Shown here one piece after another: positions 15,386-22,729 of a stretch of DNA of 64,000 bases. A model generated the notes under the pieces. The model was not told the DNA's origin, did no database searches, and saw nothing but the letters and a program-made list of their open reading frames with translations. This stretch comes from a virus. The translations under genes and the position numbers were made by a program. Position 1 is the first letter of the stretch. Each line of letters starts with the position of its first letter. The stretch spans positions 62,001-126,000 of IMG/VR virus record IMGVR_UViG_3300022933_000279; one strand, written 5' to 3'.

Positions 15386-15451
15386 ATATGTTATATTATG
15401 ATTAAGTGAATAAAGCGTATACAACGAAACAAAGCAGTTATAAGGAGAAAT

Positions 15452-16387
15452 ATGTCGTTTGCAGATATGAAGAAAAAAAGAGGTTCCTCATTAAGCCACC
15501 TCAGCGAAGAGCTTAATAAAATCAACAATCCCGGATTTGGTGTAGATGAACGTTTTTGGAAAGCCGACTTAGATAAGGCTGGAAACGGTTATGCAGTCAT
15601 CAGATTCTTGCCCCCTATTGAAGGAGAAGATCTTCCTTGGGTTCGTGTTTTCAATCATGGTTTTCAAGGACCAGGTGGATGGTATATTGAAAACAGTCTT
15701 ACTACTCTTGGTAAGAAGGATCCAGTTTCTGAATATAATTCAGGTCTTTGGGCTACAGGTGTAGAAGCGAATAAAGATATTGTTCGTAAACAGAAAAGAC
15801 GTTTGACTTATTATGCCAATATTATGGTAGTTGAAGATTCAAAGCGTCCTGAAAATGAAGGGAAAGTTTTCCTTTTTAAATTCGGGAAGAAGATCTTTGA
15901 TAAAGTCAATGATCAGATGAATCCTCAGTTTGAGGACGAAACACCTGTTAATCCTTTTGATTTCTGGGAAGGAGCGAACTTCAAATTGAAGATTCGTAAG
16001 GTAGAAGGCTTTACAAATTATGATAAAGCTGAATTTGCTGCTCCTACACCATTGTCAGAAAATGACGAAGACATGGAAAGGATTTGGAAACAACAGTATT
16101 CACTTCAAGACTTTTTGAAGCCTGATAACTTCAAGTCATATGAAGAATTATCCTCACGTTTAAATAAAGTTCTTGGTAAAGGAATTGATCCTTCCATGCA
16201 GAGAGCTGAAGATACAGTGATAGGTCCTGTTGATCATACTAGTGTACCTTTTGATGGTGGAGTTCCTAATAGGCCTGCACCGCAACCAACTGTAAGTGCT
16301 CAAAATGATAATTTGGATCAGGGTAGTATGGATTCTGGAGAAGGAGATACTCTTTCTTACTTTGCTAAATTAGCTGAAGAAGAATAA
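15452..16387 (+). CDS. 32: Single-stranded DNA-binding protein gp32
   Basis: 311 residues, close to the T4 length of 301. The basic N-terminus (MKKKRGSSLSHL) fits the cooperative-binding domain. The core FWKADLDKAGNGYAVIRFLP and the DFWEGANFKLKIRKVEGF block are strongly conserved in T4-like gp32. The zinc-binding cysteines of T4 gp32 are not apparent, so the core may lack that finger. The acidic tail (GEGDTLSYFAKLAEEE) is the usual protein-interaction segment. It has its own consensus promoter and ends in a hairpin terminator, so it can be expressed alone at high level. Confidence 0.95.
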   Translation: MSFADMKKKRGSSLSHLSEELNKINNPGFGVDERFWKADLDKAGNGYAVIRFLPPIEGEDLPWVRVFNHGFQGPGGWYIENSLTTLGKKDPVSEYNSGLWATGVEANKDIVRKQKRRLTYYANIMVVEDSKRPENEGKVFLFKFGKKIFDKVNDQMNPQFEDETPVNPFDFWEGANFKLKIRKVEGFTNYDKAEFAAPTPLSENDEDMERIWKQQYSLQDFLKPDNFKSYEELSSRLNKVLGKGIDPSMQRAEDTVIGPVDHTSVPFDGGVPNRPAPQPTVSAQNDNLDQGSMDSGEGDTLSYFAKLAEEE

Positions 16388-16398
16388 TCATTCATTTA

Positions 16399-16427
16399 GT
16401 GGTCATCTACTGGGTGACCACCTTTTT
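16399..16427 (+). terminator. Rho-independent terminator after gp32
   Basis: A perfect 7-bp stem, GTGGTCA at 16399-16405 and TGACCAC at 16415-16421, with a 9-base loop is followed by CTTTTT. It lies 12 bases after the gp32 stop and overlaps the 3' end of the convergent tape-measure gene. Confidence 0.85.
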
Positions 16428-18710
16428 CAATGAATCTTTTCGTGAACTAGTATCAAGGTCAGTCTGGAGGACGATGCCTTCGGTTTTGGTGGTGACTACT
16501 GAATTATCTACTACATTTACTGGTTGTCTATCTCTTTCTTGTCTTGCTAATTCCCTCTCTTCTTTTCTTTTTCTCTCCTCGGCCGCCACAAGTCTTTTAT
16601 ATGCTTCTGGATCATCTTTTTCCATTTTAGCCATTTGGTAATGTTTTGAATCTTTACCGAAAATTCCTTTGGCTGCCTTTTTCCCTAAAAATCCCATATC
16701 CATCATCAACCTCGCAATAAATTGGGGAATTCTTCGGACGAAGGCAAAGACTGGTTCTAGAACATGATCGTAAATTGCATCGGTTGCCATTGTAAATAAT
16801 TTTTTGATACCAGTAAATAAAGAAAAGTTACCATCTTTATCTCTTAGATTTTTATCAATAAATGCTACTGCATTTTTAAAATCGAATTTTTTTAATATCC
16901 AAGCAACTGCTTCACCTAATAGGTTTGGTATAGCAAACAATACATCGTCGAATACAGACTCTATACCGGCCCCTATTGCGCCTGTAATACCACCTTCTTT
17001 ATATCCATCTACAATATTACTTATTACATCAAACGCAGAAAAAAGGAACCCAATAGGAATGAATACCTTACCAATAACTTTTGCGATCTTACCTACAAAA
17101 CCTAAAATGTCTTTTAAGGGTTTGATCCAATCAGTTAAAGGAGCAATTATACCTGAAAACGTTTTTGCGGCTTTTGTAAGAATGCCGTCTTTAGGTCCGA
17201 ATGCACCTTTGAATGAATCTCTAAAAGAATTAAAAGTTTTAATTGGATGAGCTAATGCTTCTGCATTTAAAAATCCAAGAGCACCAAAGTTAAGTACGTT
17301 TACTAATTTGAAAAACCCTTTAGTAATTTTTAACATAGTACCAAAGATATTATCAATGGCAGTTAAGAATCCAGTCTTTACTTGCATCAACTTACTACCT
17401 TCAGCAAACATTGGCATCTTAAAGAATGCTCCAAACCTTGTACTAAATCCTGCTTTTGCTTTTACTATGCCTTCAGCAACATCATCACCTATATTGAAAA
17501 TTTTAGTTTTCAATTTAGAAAACATACCTTGTTTTTTAATGACAAGGTCATCAACTTTTGCAGGATCTAATCCTAACATTTTTATAATACTGGAGTTGAA
17601 TTTTGTTTTAGCTAGTTTACCTGCATCTGCCGCTTCGTCACTTATTTCTAATATATTAGCGTGCTTCTTCAAGAACTTTATTTTAGCTGCGTCGGATAAT
17701 CCTTCTGCATCAGCAGCAAAAGCCAACATCTTAGATTGGGATTTTAGAAACTTTAGTTTATCTTTTTGAATACCGTCAGTATGGTCAGCCATCCATGCTA
17801 ACATTTTAGATTGCTTTTTCAAAAAGCCGGCTTTATCAGCAGCGGACATATCTTCAGCTGTATTCATCCACTTCAACATATTCGTCTGAGCATTGAAGAA
17901 CTTCAATTTATTTGCATCTGTTAATTTTTCAGCATCAGTAGCCCATGAAGCTAGTCTACCTAGAGTTTTAGTAAAGTTGTTTTTTTGAGCGAGCGCAAAT
18001 TTGTCTGTGTCTGGGCCAAATTTTAAAAACTTTCCTATATCATCTGCAAATCCAGCCTTTTGTTTAGCAAGTTCATTAGGAAATTTTTGTTCAAAACCAA
18101 AGTACTTTTTTAAATTAAACCACATACCACTTTTGGTTTTTCCTAAATCTTTAACATCTCCAGGAGGAAATCCTAAGGCACCTTTGATTTTATCAAAAAA
18201 AGATGTCCTATGAATTTTCATATTATCAAGTAATTTTGTGAACTGATCGCCAGTAAAAAAAGCTGTTATCGAATCTTTAAATAATGCTAATCCGGCTATA
18301 GCCGCACCGCCGAGTCCGGCAGCTAATCCACCCCAACTAAAATCTAAGCCACCTAAGGATGGTGCTCCACCTCCTCCACCACCTTTATCTTTATCTTTAG
18401 CTAAACGAGCGGCTTCCATTGCTGCTTCTAATCGCTTTCGTTCAGCATCTTTAATAAAGTCAAGGTATTCAGCAAAGAGATCGGCAGTTCTAAATGTGTT
18501 AGCTTCGACTGATTGTAATAAATTATTACTCATATCGCCCATGCGAATTGAGTTAGACCAATATTGTGTCTGCGCATCAAATGAATCTTTCATTTGATTT
18601 ACAAACATGCCGCTAGAAATAGCATCTGCTCCTAATTGTGAAGACACCTCATCTTGCCATTTTTTACGGGCAGCATGTTCTTTTGGATCTGTTTTTACTG
18701 TCTCAGCCAT
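16407..18710 (-). CDS. Tail tape measure protein (gp29-like)
   Basis: 767 residues, directly downstream of the gp26/gp51 chaperone pair, the classical position of a tape measure gene. The N-terminal part is helical, followed by a GGGGGG linker and a hydrophobic GGLAAGLGGAAIAGLALF segment. Residues ~235-370 hold about four degenerate ~33-residue helical repeats with the core KLKFLKxQSKMLAWxADxxGLSDAA. Further hydrophobic helices follow (IGKVFIPIGFLFSAFDVI). It is longer than T4 gp29 (590 residues), so a longer tail is possible if length follows the tape. The start overlaps the gp51 frame by 8 bases. Confidence 0.75.
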   Translation of the reverse strand: MAETVKTDPKEHAARKKWQDEVSSQLGADAISSGMFVNQMKDSFDAQTQYWSNSIRMGDMSNNLLQSVEANTFRTADLFAEYLDFIKDAERKRLEAAMEAARLAKDKDKGGGGGGAPSLGGLDFSWGGLAAGLGGAAIAGLALFKDSITAFFTGDQFTKLLDNMKIHRTSFFDKIKGALGFPPGDVKDLGKTKSGMWFNLKKYFGFEQKFPNELAKQKAGFADDIGKFLKFGPDTDKFALAQKNNFTKTLGRLASWATDAEKLTDANKLKFFNAQTNMLKWMNTAEDMSAADKAGFLKKQSKMLAWMADHTDGIQKDKLKFLKSQSKMLAFAADAEGLSDAAKIKFLKKHANILEISDEAADAGKLAKTKFNSSIIKMLGLDPAKVDDLVIKKQGMFSKLKTKIFNIGDDVAEGIVKAKAGFSTRFGAFFKMPMFAEGSKLMQVKTGFLTAIDNIFGTMLKITKGFFKLVNVLNFGALGFLNAEALAHPIKTFNSFRDSFKGAFGPKDGILTKAAKTFSGIIAPLTDWIKPLKDILGFVGKIAKVIGKVFIPIGFLFSAFDVISNIVDGYKEGGITGAIGAGIESVFDDVLFAIPNLLGEAVAWILKKFDFKNAVAFIDKNLRDKDGNFSLFTGIKKLFTMATDAIYDHVLEPVFAFVRRIPQFIARLMMDMGFLGKKAAKGIFGKDSKHYQMAKMEKDDPEAYKRLVAAEERKRKEERELARQERDRQPVNVVDNSVVTTKTEGIVLQTDLDTSSRKDSLKKVVTQ

Positions 18711-18897
18711 GTCTTTGTCTTTCTTCTTCCATACGTTGATTTTCTTCTTCTATATGTTCAATTAAGAGGGCAATATAAAGGTCTCTTTCGTAACACATCA
18801 TATTTTCTATCTCAGTCAAACTCCATTTATGATTCTGTATTAGAGAAAAAATGGTTTTATAATAGTTAACTAAACTATTGTGACTGAGTATTAACCG
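18703..18897 (-). CDS. 51: gp51-like baseplate/tail assembly protein, expressed by -1 frameshift from gp26
   Basis: A 64-codon frame begins in the -1 frame at the end of gp26 and stops at 18705-18703, overlapping the tape measure ATG. It has no ATG before the conserved part; the first is at MMCYERD, in the middle. The sequence NHKWSLTEIENMMCYERDLYIALLIEHIEEENQRM resembles small gp51 proteins of marine T4-like phages (LTELE, then WERDIY, then LL, then IEEE). The lack of a start and the slippery site at the gp26 end make frameshifting the simplest route. Such G/GT-type chaperone pairs are standard in other tailed phages. Confidence 0.7.
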   Translation of the reverse strand, partial: RLILSHNSLVNYYKTIFSLIQNHKWSLTEIENMMCYERDLYIALLIEHIEEENQRMEEERQRHG

Positions 18898-19613
18898 AAA
18901 AAAGCCTGTAGCCCCTCCAAGGCTACCTTGTCTTTTTTACCACATTTTTCGCACTGCCAAGATACTTCATGTCTTAATTTAGGCATGGTATTAAAATAAG
19001 CAACAATCTTACCAAATTGATTTTGATTTAGACTGTAAATAAAATCTTCTAATTCTTGTTCGGTACTATTTTTAATATCATGATATTCTTCTTTATCATA
19101 TATTCCAGCAATACATGCTTTGGTAATTTGAAAGATAGAATCCATTTGAGATTCCTCTGCTGGTCTTGTCATTCTATCAATATCTGGATATCTTAATTGC
19201 ACTGATATTTTATCATCAAGTTTAACCAGATCTTTATGGTCTTTATTAATATGTAATTTAATATCATTACAATTAATTTCAACTTGTGTGGTGCCATTAC
19301 ACCCATCTTTTTCATCAGCTGTTGGGTGTCTCATCCCAACTGTTATCAATTCACCTACTGAGCGCGCTCGTAAATTTAAAAATAACATTTCAACATCAAA
19401 TGCTGGTAGGTCATTTGTAACAAGATCCTCATCAAGGCAACAATTTTTAATAATTTGTTTAGTTGCAGTGACAATATCTTGCGTATCTCCACCTTCAAGT
19501 GCTGTTAATAAAATCTTTTCTTCTTTAACAAGAAAAGGTCTATATTTAACCGGCCTATCTACGCTATGTAATTTGATCGTATAGGTCGGATTATCTATTA
19601 CTGGTAAACTCAT
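18891..19613 (-). CDS. 26: Baseplate hub assembly protein gp26-like
   Basis: 240 residues. YTIKLHSVDRPVKYRPFLVKEEKILL, IVTATKQIIKNCC and VEMLFLNLRARSVGE are the signature of gp26-family proteins of T4-like phages. The C-terminal half contains CEKCGKK, which may bind metal with an upstream Cys. gp26 is needed for assembly of the baseplate hub and is probably the equivalent of the short tail chaperone of other phages. GGAG lies just ahead of the ATG. Its last codons form the slippery site that gives access to gp51. Confidence 0.85.
   Translation of the reverse strand: MSLPVIDNPTYTIKLHSVDRPVKYRPFLVKEEKILLTALEGGDTQDIVTATKQIIKNCCLDEDLVTNDLPAFDVEMLFLNLRARSVGELITVGMRHPTADEKDGCNGTTQVEINCNDIKLHINKDHKDLVKLDDKISVQLRYPDIDRMTRPAEESQMDSIFQITKACIAGIYDKEEYHDIKNSTEQELEDFIYSLNQNQFGKIVAYFNTMPKLRHEVSWQCEKCGKKDKVALEGLQAFFG
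18897..18903 (-). promoter_or_regulatory. Candidate -1 frameshift slippery heptamer T TTT TTC
   Basis: The gp26 frame reads GCT TTT TTC GGT TAA, so T TTT TTC is in the correct phase for tandem -1 slippage two codons before the stop. A perfect 7-bp hairpin (AATAGTT/AACTATT, complement of 18861-18879) lies 17 bases downstream. That is a weak and somewhat distant stimulator. Confidence 0.65.
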
Positions 19614-19633
19614 AATATCTCCAATTCAATAAA

Positions 19634-20161
19634 TTATATCGTGGTCCATTTATGACATGCAAAGCTCACATTAAACTGACCAAGTGTGTTATTTGAATCC
19701 CATCCTAACGTGGTGGCATCAACGTTTATTGGGAATGTATCCATATATTTAGTACCTGTTGTTGCTTCTTCTTCACTAATCGATTCATTGGATTGATCAA
19801 ATGCCAACACAGTTATATCGCCTTTATAATCATCAAAATATTTCATATTTCCGGTTTCAGTTGGAACACAAAAATCCATCCATTTAATAAAAAAGTTTCT
19901 GGCTTCCCATGCATTAGTAATGATAAATTGTAATTGATATTCAGTGTAAGTATTTTCTCTTGCCATTTTACGAACAGGGCCATAATGTTTCAAATCTGAA
20001 GTAGCTATTGTTCTCGCACCTAAGGGAGCCTGATTACAAAAGAAAGTAAGTCCTGCAGGCAAATGAACCTTACTCGGTGGTTTTATTTTCGCCACGAATC
20101 TATTCATTGGGGCTATACCACCCGCCTCATCCAATTTAGCTAAAAAATCTGTCGTATTCAT
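19634..20161 (-). CDS. Tail-tube-fold protein (gp19/gp54-like)
   Basis: 175 residues. FVAKIKPP, TFFCNQAPLGARTIATSDL, ENTYTEYQLQFIITNAWEARNFFIKWMDF and the end LGWDSNNTLGQFNVSFACHKW follow the tail tube layout of T4 gp19 (163 residues), which ends LDWDKNNEIEEFSVTFA. Its place among hub genes suggests a tube-initiator role or a dedicated tube paralogue rather than the main tube protein, which normally sits next to gp18. The start overlaps the upstream stop by 4 bases. Confidence 0.6.
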   Translation of the reverse strand: MNTTDFLAKLDEAGGIAPMNRFVAKIKPPSKVHLPAGLTFFCNQAPLGARTIATSDLKHYGPVRKMARENTYTEYQLQFIITNAWEARNFFIKWMDFCVPTETGNMKYFDDYKGDITVLAFDQSNESISEEEATTGTKYMDTFPINVDATTLGWDSNNTLGQFNVSFACHKWTTI

Positions 20162-20763
20162 AAGGTCCTTATCATTGCTTGACTATCCATCCAGACTTCA
20201 GATTTATCAGCTTTTCTAAAATCTTCAACAGGTAAATGTATTGCTGTAGCCCATTCATCAGCAGGAACATGTATAAATGTGCCTGAAGAGTATGTTATAT
20301 CGTATTTATGTATGGTTGGTTTAACTTCTTTATATCTAACAAAAGGTCTTATGTCGCTGTAAGAAATGTCTATATAAGTTCTTGAAGTATCCTCATTTAA
20401 ATTAATCCGGACAATTAATTTTTTCATCAATGCTTCTCTTAAATGATGCGGCAGATAATGAAAATTTATTCCTACAAAACCTCTTGACCAAGCTTCAATT
20501 GGAATAACTAACGGAAACCTATCATAATATTTTAATTTATTTTTATGCTTGGGATCATAGTTCATAAAATACATATGACCCATTTGTATTCTGTTTTCGC
20601 CTCTAGCTAAACGAGCTTGTTCTCTGGTACCTTCTGATATAATTTTATATGGATCTTTAATTCCGCGCGATCTACCGACGGTTAATTCCTGACGAAGGGT
20701 ATTAAATTTATCCCTCAACCATACAATTGCTTCATCTGCTAGTTTTGTTAGTTTTAGTGCCAT
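20158..20763 (-). CDS. Virion protein, possibly gp2-like DNA end protector
   Basis: 201 residues. GHMYFMNYDPKHKNKLKYYDRFPLV and GINFHYLPHHLREALM are strongly conserved-looking blocks that I associate with a small structural protein of marine T4-like phages. It follows gp4, and in T4 gene 2 is the neighbour of gene 4, so a gp2 role (DNA end protection and head completion) is the best guess. It is shorter than T4 gp2 (274 residues) and the assignment rests mainly on position. Confidence 0.45.
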   Translation of the reverse strand: MALKLTKLADEAIVWLRDKFNTLRQELTVGRSRGIKDPYKIISEGTREQARLARGENRIQMGHMYFMNYDPKHKNKLKYYDRFPLVIPIEAWSRGFVGINFHYLPHHLREALMKKLIVRINLNEDTSRTYIDISYSDIRPFVRYKEVKPTIHKYDITYSSGTFIHVPADEWATAIHLPVEDFRKADKSEVWMDSQAMIRTL

Positions 20764-20766
20764 GTA

Positions 20767-21210
20767 TTATTTAGATAATAATTGATCCTCGGTTAATATA
20801 ACAAATTTCCAATTTTTCTTTTTGCAAACTGCACTTGCTGCTTTCCACTTTGCTTCATTAACCCCATATCTTTTCATTTCTAATAAAAATCTACCAGTTT
20901 TTCGTTTTCTGCCGGTATCTTTAGGGGGAACAGTTTGTTTCTTAGGTTTTATTTCAATTAAGGAAATTTCTATAAGACCGTCATGTTTTTTAGTTTTTAC
21001 CCAAAAGTCTGGATAGTATTTGTGTATTCTTCTATCAAGTGGGGATCTATATGGAATTACTACTTCTTCACTAGCCCATTTAATAATACTTGGATTCTCA
21101 TCACAATACACCATAAAGCGTCTTTCCCACAAACTTCTATAAATTATCTTAGTGGGATCACCTTTATATTTGCTTCGATTTTTAGGTTTATACTTTCCTT
21201 TATAAGCCAT
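20767..21210 (-). CDS. 4: Head completion nuclease-like protein gp4
   Basis: 147 residues, close to T4 gp4 (150). YRSLWERRFMVYCDENPSIIKWASEEVVIPY, then YYPDFWVK and LIEIKPK, has the E...PD...(E)xK arrangement of PD-(D/E)XK-type nucleases. gp4 finishes DNA-filled heads before tail joining. The N-terminus is very basic (KGKYKPKNRSKYKGD). It is the first gene of the - strand block, 35 bases downstream of a TATAAATA late promoter. Confidence 0.85.
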   Translation of the reverse strand: MAYKGKYKPKNRSKYKGDPTKIIYRSLWERRFMVYCDENPSIIKWASEEVVIPYRSPLDRRIHKYYPDFWVKTKKHDGLIEISLIEIKPKKQTVPPKDTGRKRKTGRFLLEMKRYGVNEAKWKAASAVCKKKNWKFVILTEDQLLSK

Positions 21211-21220
21211 ATCAATTCGT

Positions 21221-21228
21221 TATAAATA
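21221..21228 (+). promoter_or_regulatory. T4-type late promoter for the rightward baseplate operon
   Basis: A perfect TATAAATA lies in the 65-base gap between divergent blocks. Predicted transcription starts near 21235, leaving about a 40-base leader before the gp48-like ATG. Confidence 0.75.
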
Positions 21229-21244
21229 ATTTAATATATTAGGC

Positions 21245-21252
21245 TATTTATA
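21245..21252 (-). promoter_or_regulatory. T4-type late promoter for the leftward tail operon
   Basis: TATTTATA on the + strand is a perfect TATAAATA on the - strand. Predicted transcription starts near 21238 and runs through the opposing promoter into gp4. Confidence 0.75.
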
Positions 21253-21275
21253 CAAGAATAACAGGAATTTTTTAC

Positions 21276-22166
21276 ATGGCAATTTCAGACACAGAAAAAA
21301 ATTTACAATATCCATCTGACTTAATGAAGACAACCGAACAACATTGGGTGGAGTTTACGGCCTATCCTGCGCTCTTTGGAGGAAAATATTCTCCAACATC
21401 AGATTTTTCAATAGCTCTTCCAATGAGTGCCCAAGCAATGATTAGTACTTCTGAAGCTATATACGCTGAACAAGAGGGATTAGGAACCGTATTATCTGAA
21501 ACGGCCGGTAAGGTTGCAGGTGGTTTAAAGCCATGGTTTACATCGGGCAAAGGCATAGAAAAAAATGTTGCAACTACTTTAGCTGGAATTACAAAGGATA
21601 TGAATCAAAGTACTGGTGAAAGTGTAGCAGAACATGGCGTCGCACAAATGATAAGGAAAAATGATTTTTTAAAAAGAGCTGCCGGTGGTTTAAATGTTGC
21701 TATTAATCCTAAAATGTCTTTATTATATCAAGGACCTGGAAAGTTTAGAAAATTTACTTTTGAATTTCCCATGATAGCAAAATCAGCAGGTGAATCGGAC
21801 ATGATACAAGGTATTATAAAGAGATTTAGAATGGCAACATTACCAGGTTACACAGATTCTCATGTAACTAACGCCCAGACTTCTACGGGATCCGAAGCAA
21901 AAAGAGGAGCCGGATCAAACTTTTTTACATTTCCAAGTAAATTCAAAATTCATTTTGGTCACGGTGGAGGAACAGGAAGTTCGCTACAAGGGAAGGAAAC
22001 ACCCTTTAAAATAGCAGATAGTGTATGTAATGCTTGTGTGGTTAATTATGCCGCTGCCGGTATTCCATTCTTTTTTGAGAATAATCACCCGTTTGAAGTT
22101 AAGATGACCCTTACATTTACAGAAACAATAATTATGACCAAAGAGTTGGTCAATAATGGATTTTAA
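21276..22166 (+). CDS. 48: Baseplate tail-tube cap/initiator (gp48/gp54-like)
   Basis: 296 residues. INPKMSLLYQGPGKFRKFTFEF, FFTFPSKFKIHF, ETPFKIADSVCNACVVNYAAAGIPFFFENNHPFEVKMTLTFTETIIMTKELV is the conserved C-terminal half of the T4-like gp48 family. gp48 and gp54 share this fold and sit on top of the hub to start the tail tube; the length lies between T4 gp54 (320) and a short gp48 (364), so either is possible. It is the first gene of the rightward baseplate operon. Confidence 0.75.
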   Translation: MAISDTEKNLQYPSDLMKTTEQHWVEFTAYPALFGGKYSPTSDFSIALPMSAQAMISTSEAIYAEQEGLGTVLSETAGKVAGGLKPWFTSGKGIEKNVATTLAGITKDMNQSTGESVAEHGVAQMIRKNDFLKRAAGGLNVAINPKMSLLYQGPGKFRKFTFEFPMIAKSAGESDMIQGIIKRFRMATLPGYTDSHVTNAQTSTGSEAKRGAGSNFFTFPSKFKIHFGHGGGTGSSLQGKETPFKIADSVCNACVVNYAAAGIPFFFENNHPFEVKMTLTFTETIIMTKELVNNGF

Positions 22167-22726
22167 TGTCTTATTTTAGTTATTTACCAAAAGTAGAATA
22201 TAATATAACAAAAAGTAAATATTTTGAGACCTCAACTGCTGTTGATATATTTGTTAGAAATTTAATAAAACAGAACGTTATAGATAAAGGCGTAACGTTT
22301 GATCTACATACTATTGGAGACGGTGAAAGACCGGATATAACATCATTCTTGATTTATGGAGATGTTAAATATGATTGGATTATATTTTTAGCAAATAGGA
22401 TGTTTAATCCTTATTTTGATTGGCCTTTGAGCAGTCAAGATTTTAGAAAATTACTTCAAAGTAAATATGGTACAGCTGAACGCGCAAGAAAAGTTATTCA
22501 TGAATATCATCAAATTATACAGCCAGCAACAGATTCTGTAAGAGAAATAAAAGTTGTAGTTGATAATGAAACATGGTCATCTTTAAATGATTCGGAAAGA
22601 AGTCGAATAACAAAATATGATTATGAATTTAAAATAAATGAAAGAAATAGACAAATTAAAATAATTGATAAACAATATATTGAAAGTATTTTTAAAGAAG
22701 CTCAATCAAAACGATATGGAACGTAA
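22166..22726 (+). CDS. 53: Baseplate wedge protein gp53
   Basis: 186 residues (T4: 196). The early ERPDITSFLIYGDVKYDWIIFLANRMFNPYFDWPLSSQDF block matches the T4 stretch with RPEELANAIYGNPQLYWVLL and YDPYYGWITSQEA. The C-terminal half has the helical segment ending RQIKIIDKQYIESIF, like the T4 LRQIKIIAKSDI end. gp53 holds adjacent wedges together around the hub. The start touches the previous stop (TAATG). Confidence 0.9.
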   Translation: MSYFSYLPKVEYNITKSKYFETSTAVDIFVRNLIKQNVIDKGVTFDLHTIGDGERPDITSFLIYGDVKYDWIIFLANRMFNPYFDWPLSSQDFRKLLQSKYGTAERARKVIHEYHQIIQPATDSVREIKVVVDNETWSSLNDSERSRITKYDYEFKINERNRQIKIIDKQYIESIFKEAQSKRYGT

Positions 22727-22729
22727 AGT

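Noticed and set aside
16804-17769. Open frames on the + strand opposite the tape measure gene
   Set aside because: They are antisense shadows with no ribosome sites and no recognisable protein; the - strand gene has family features and repeats.
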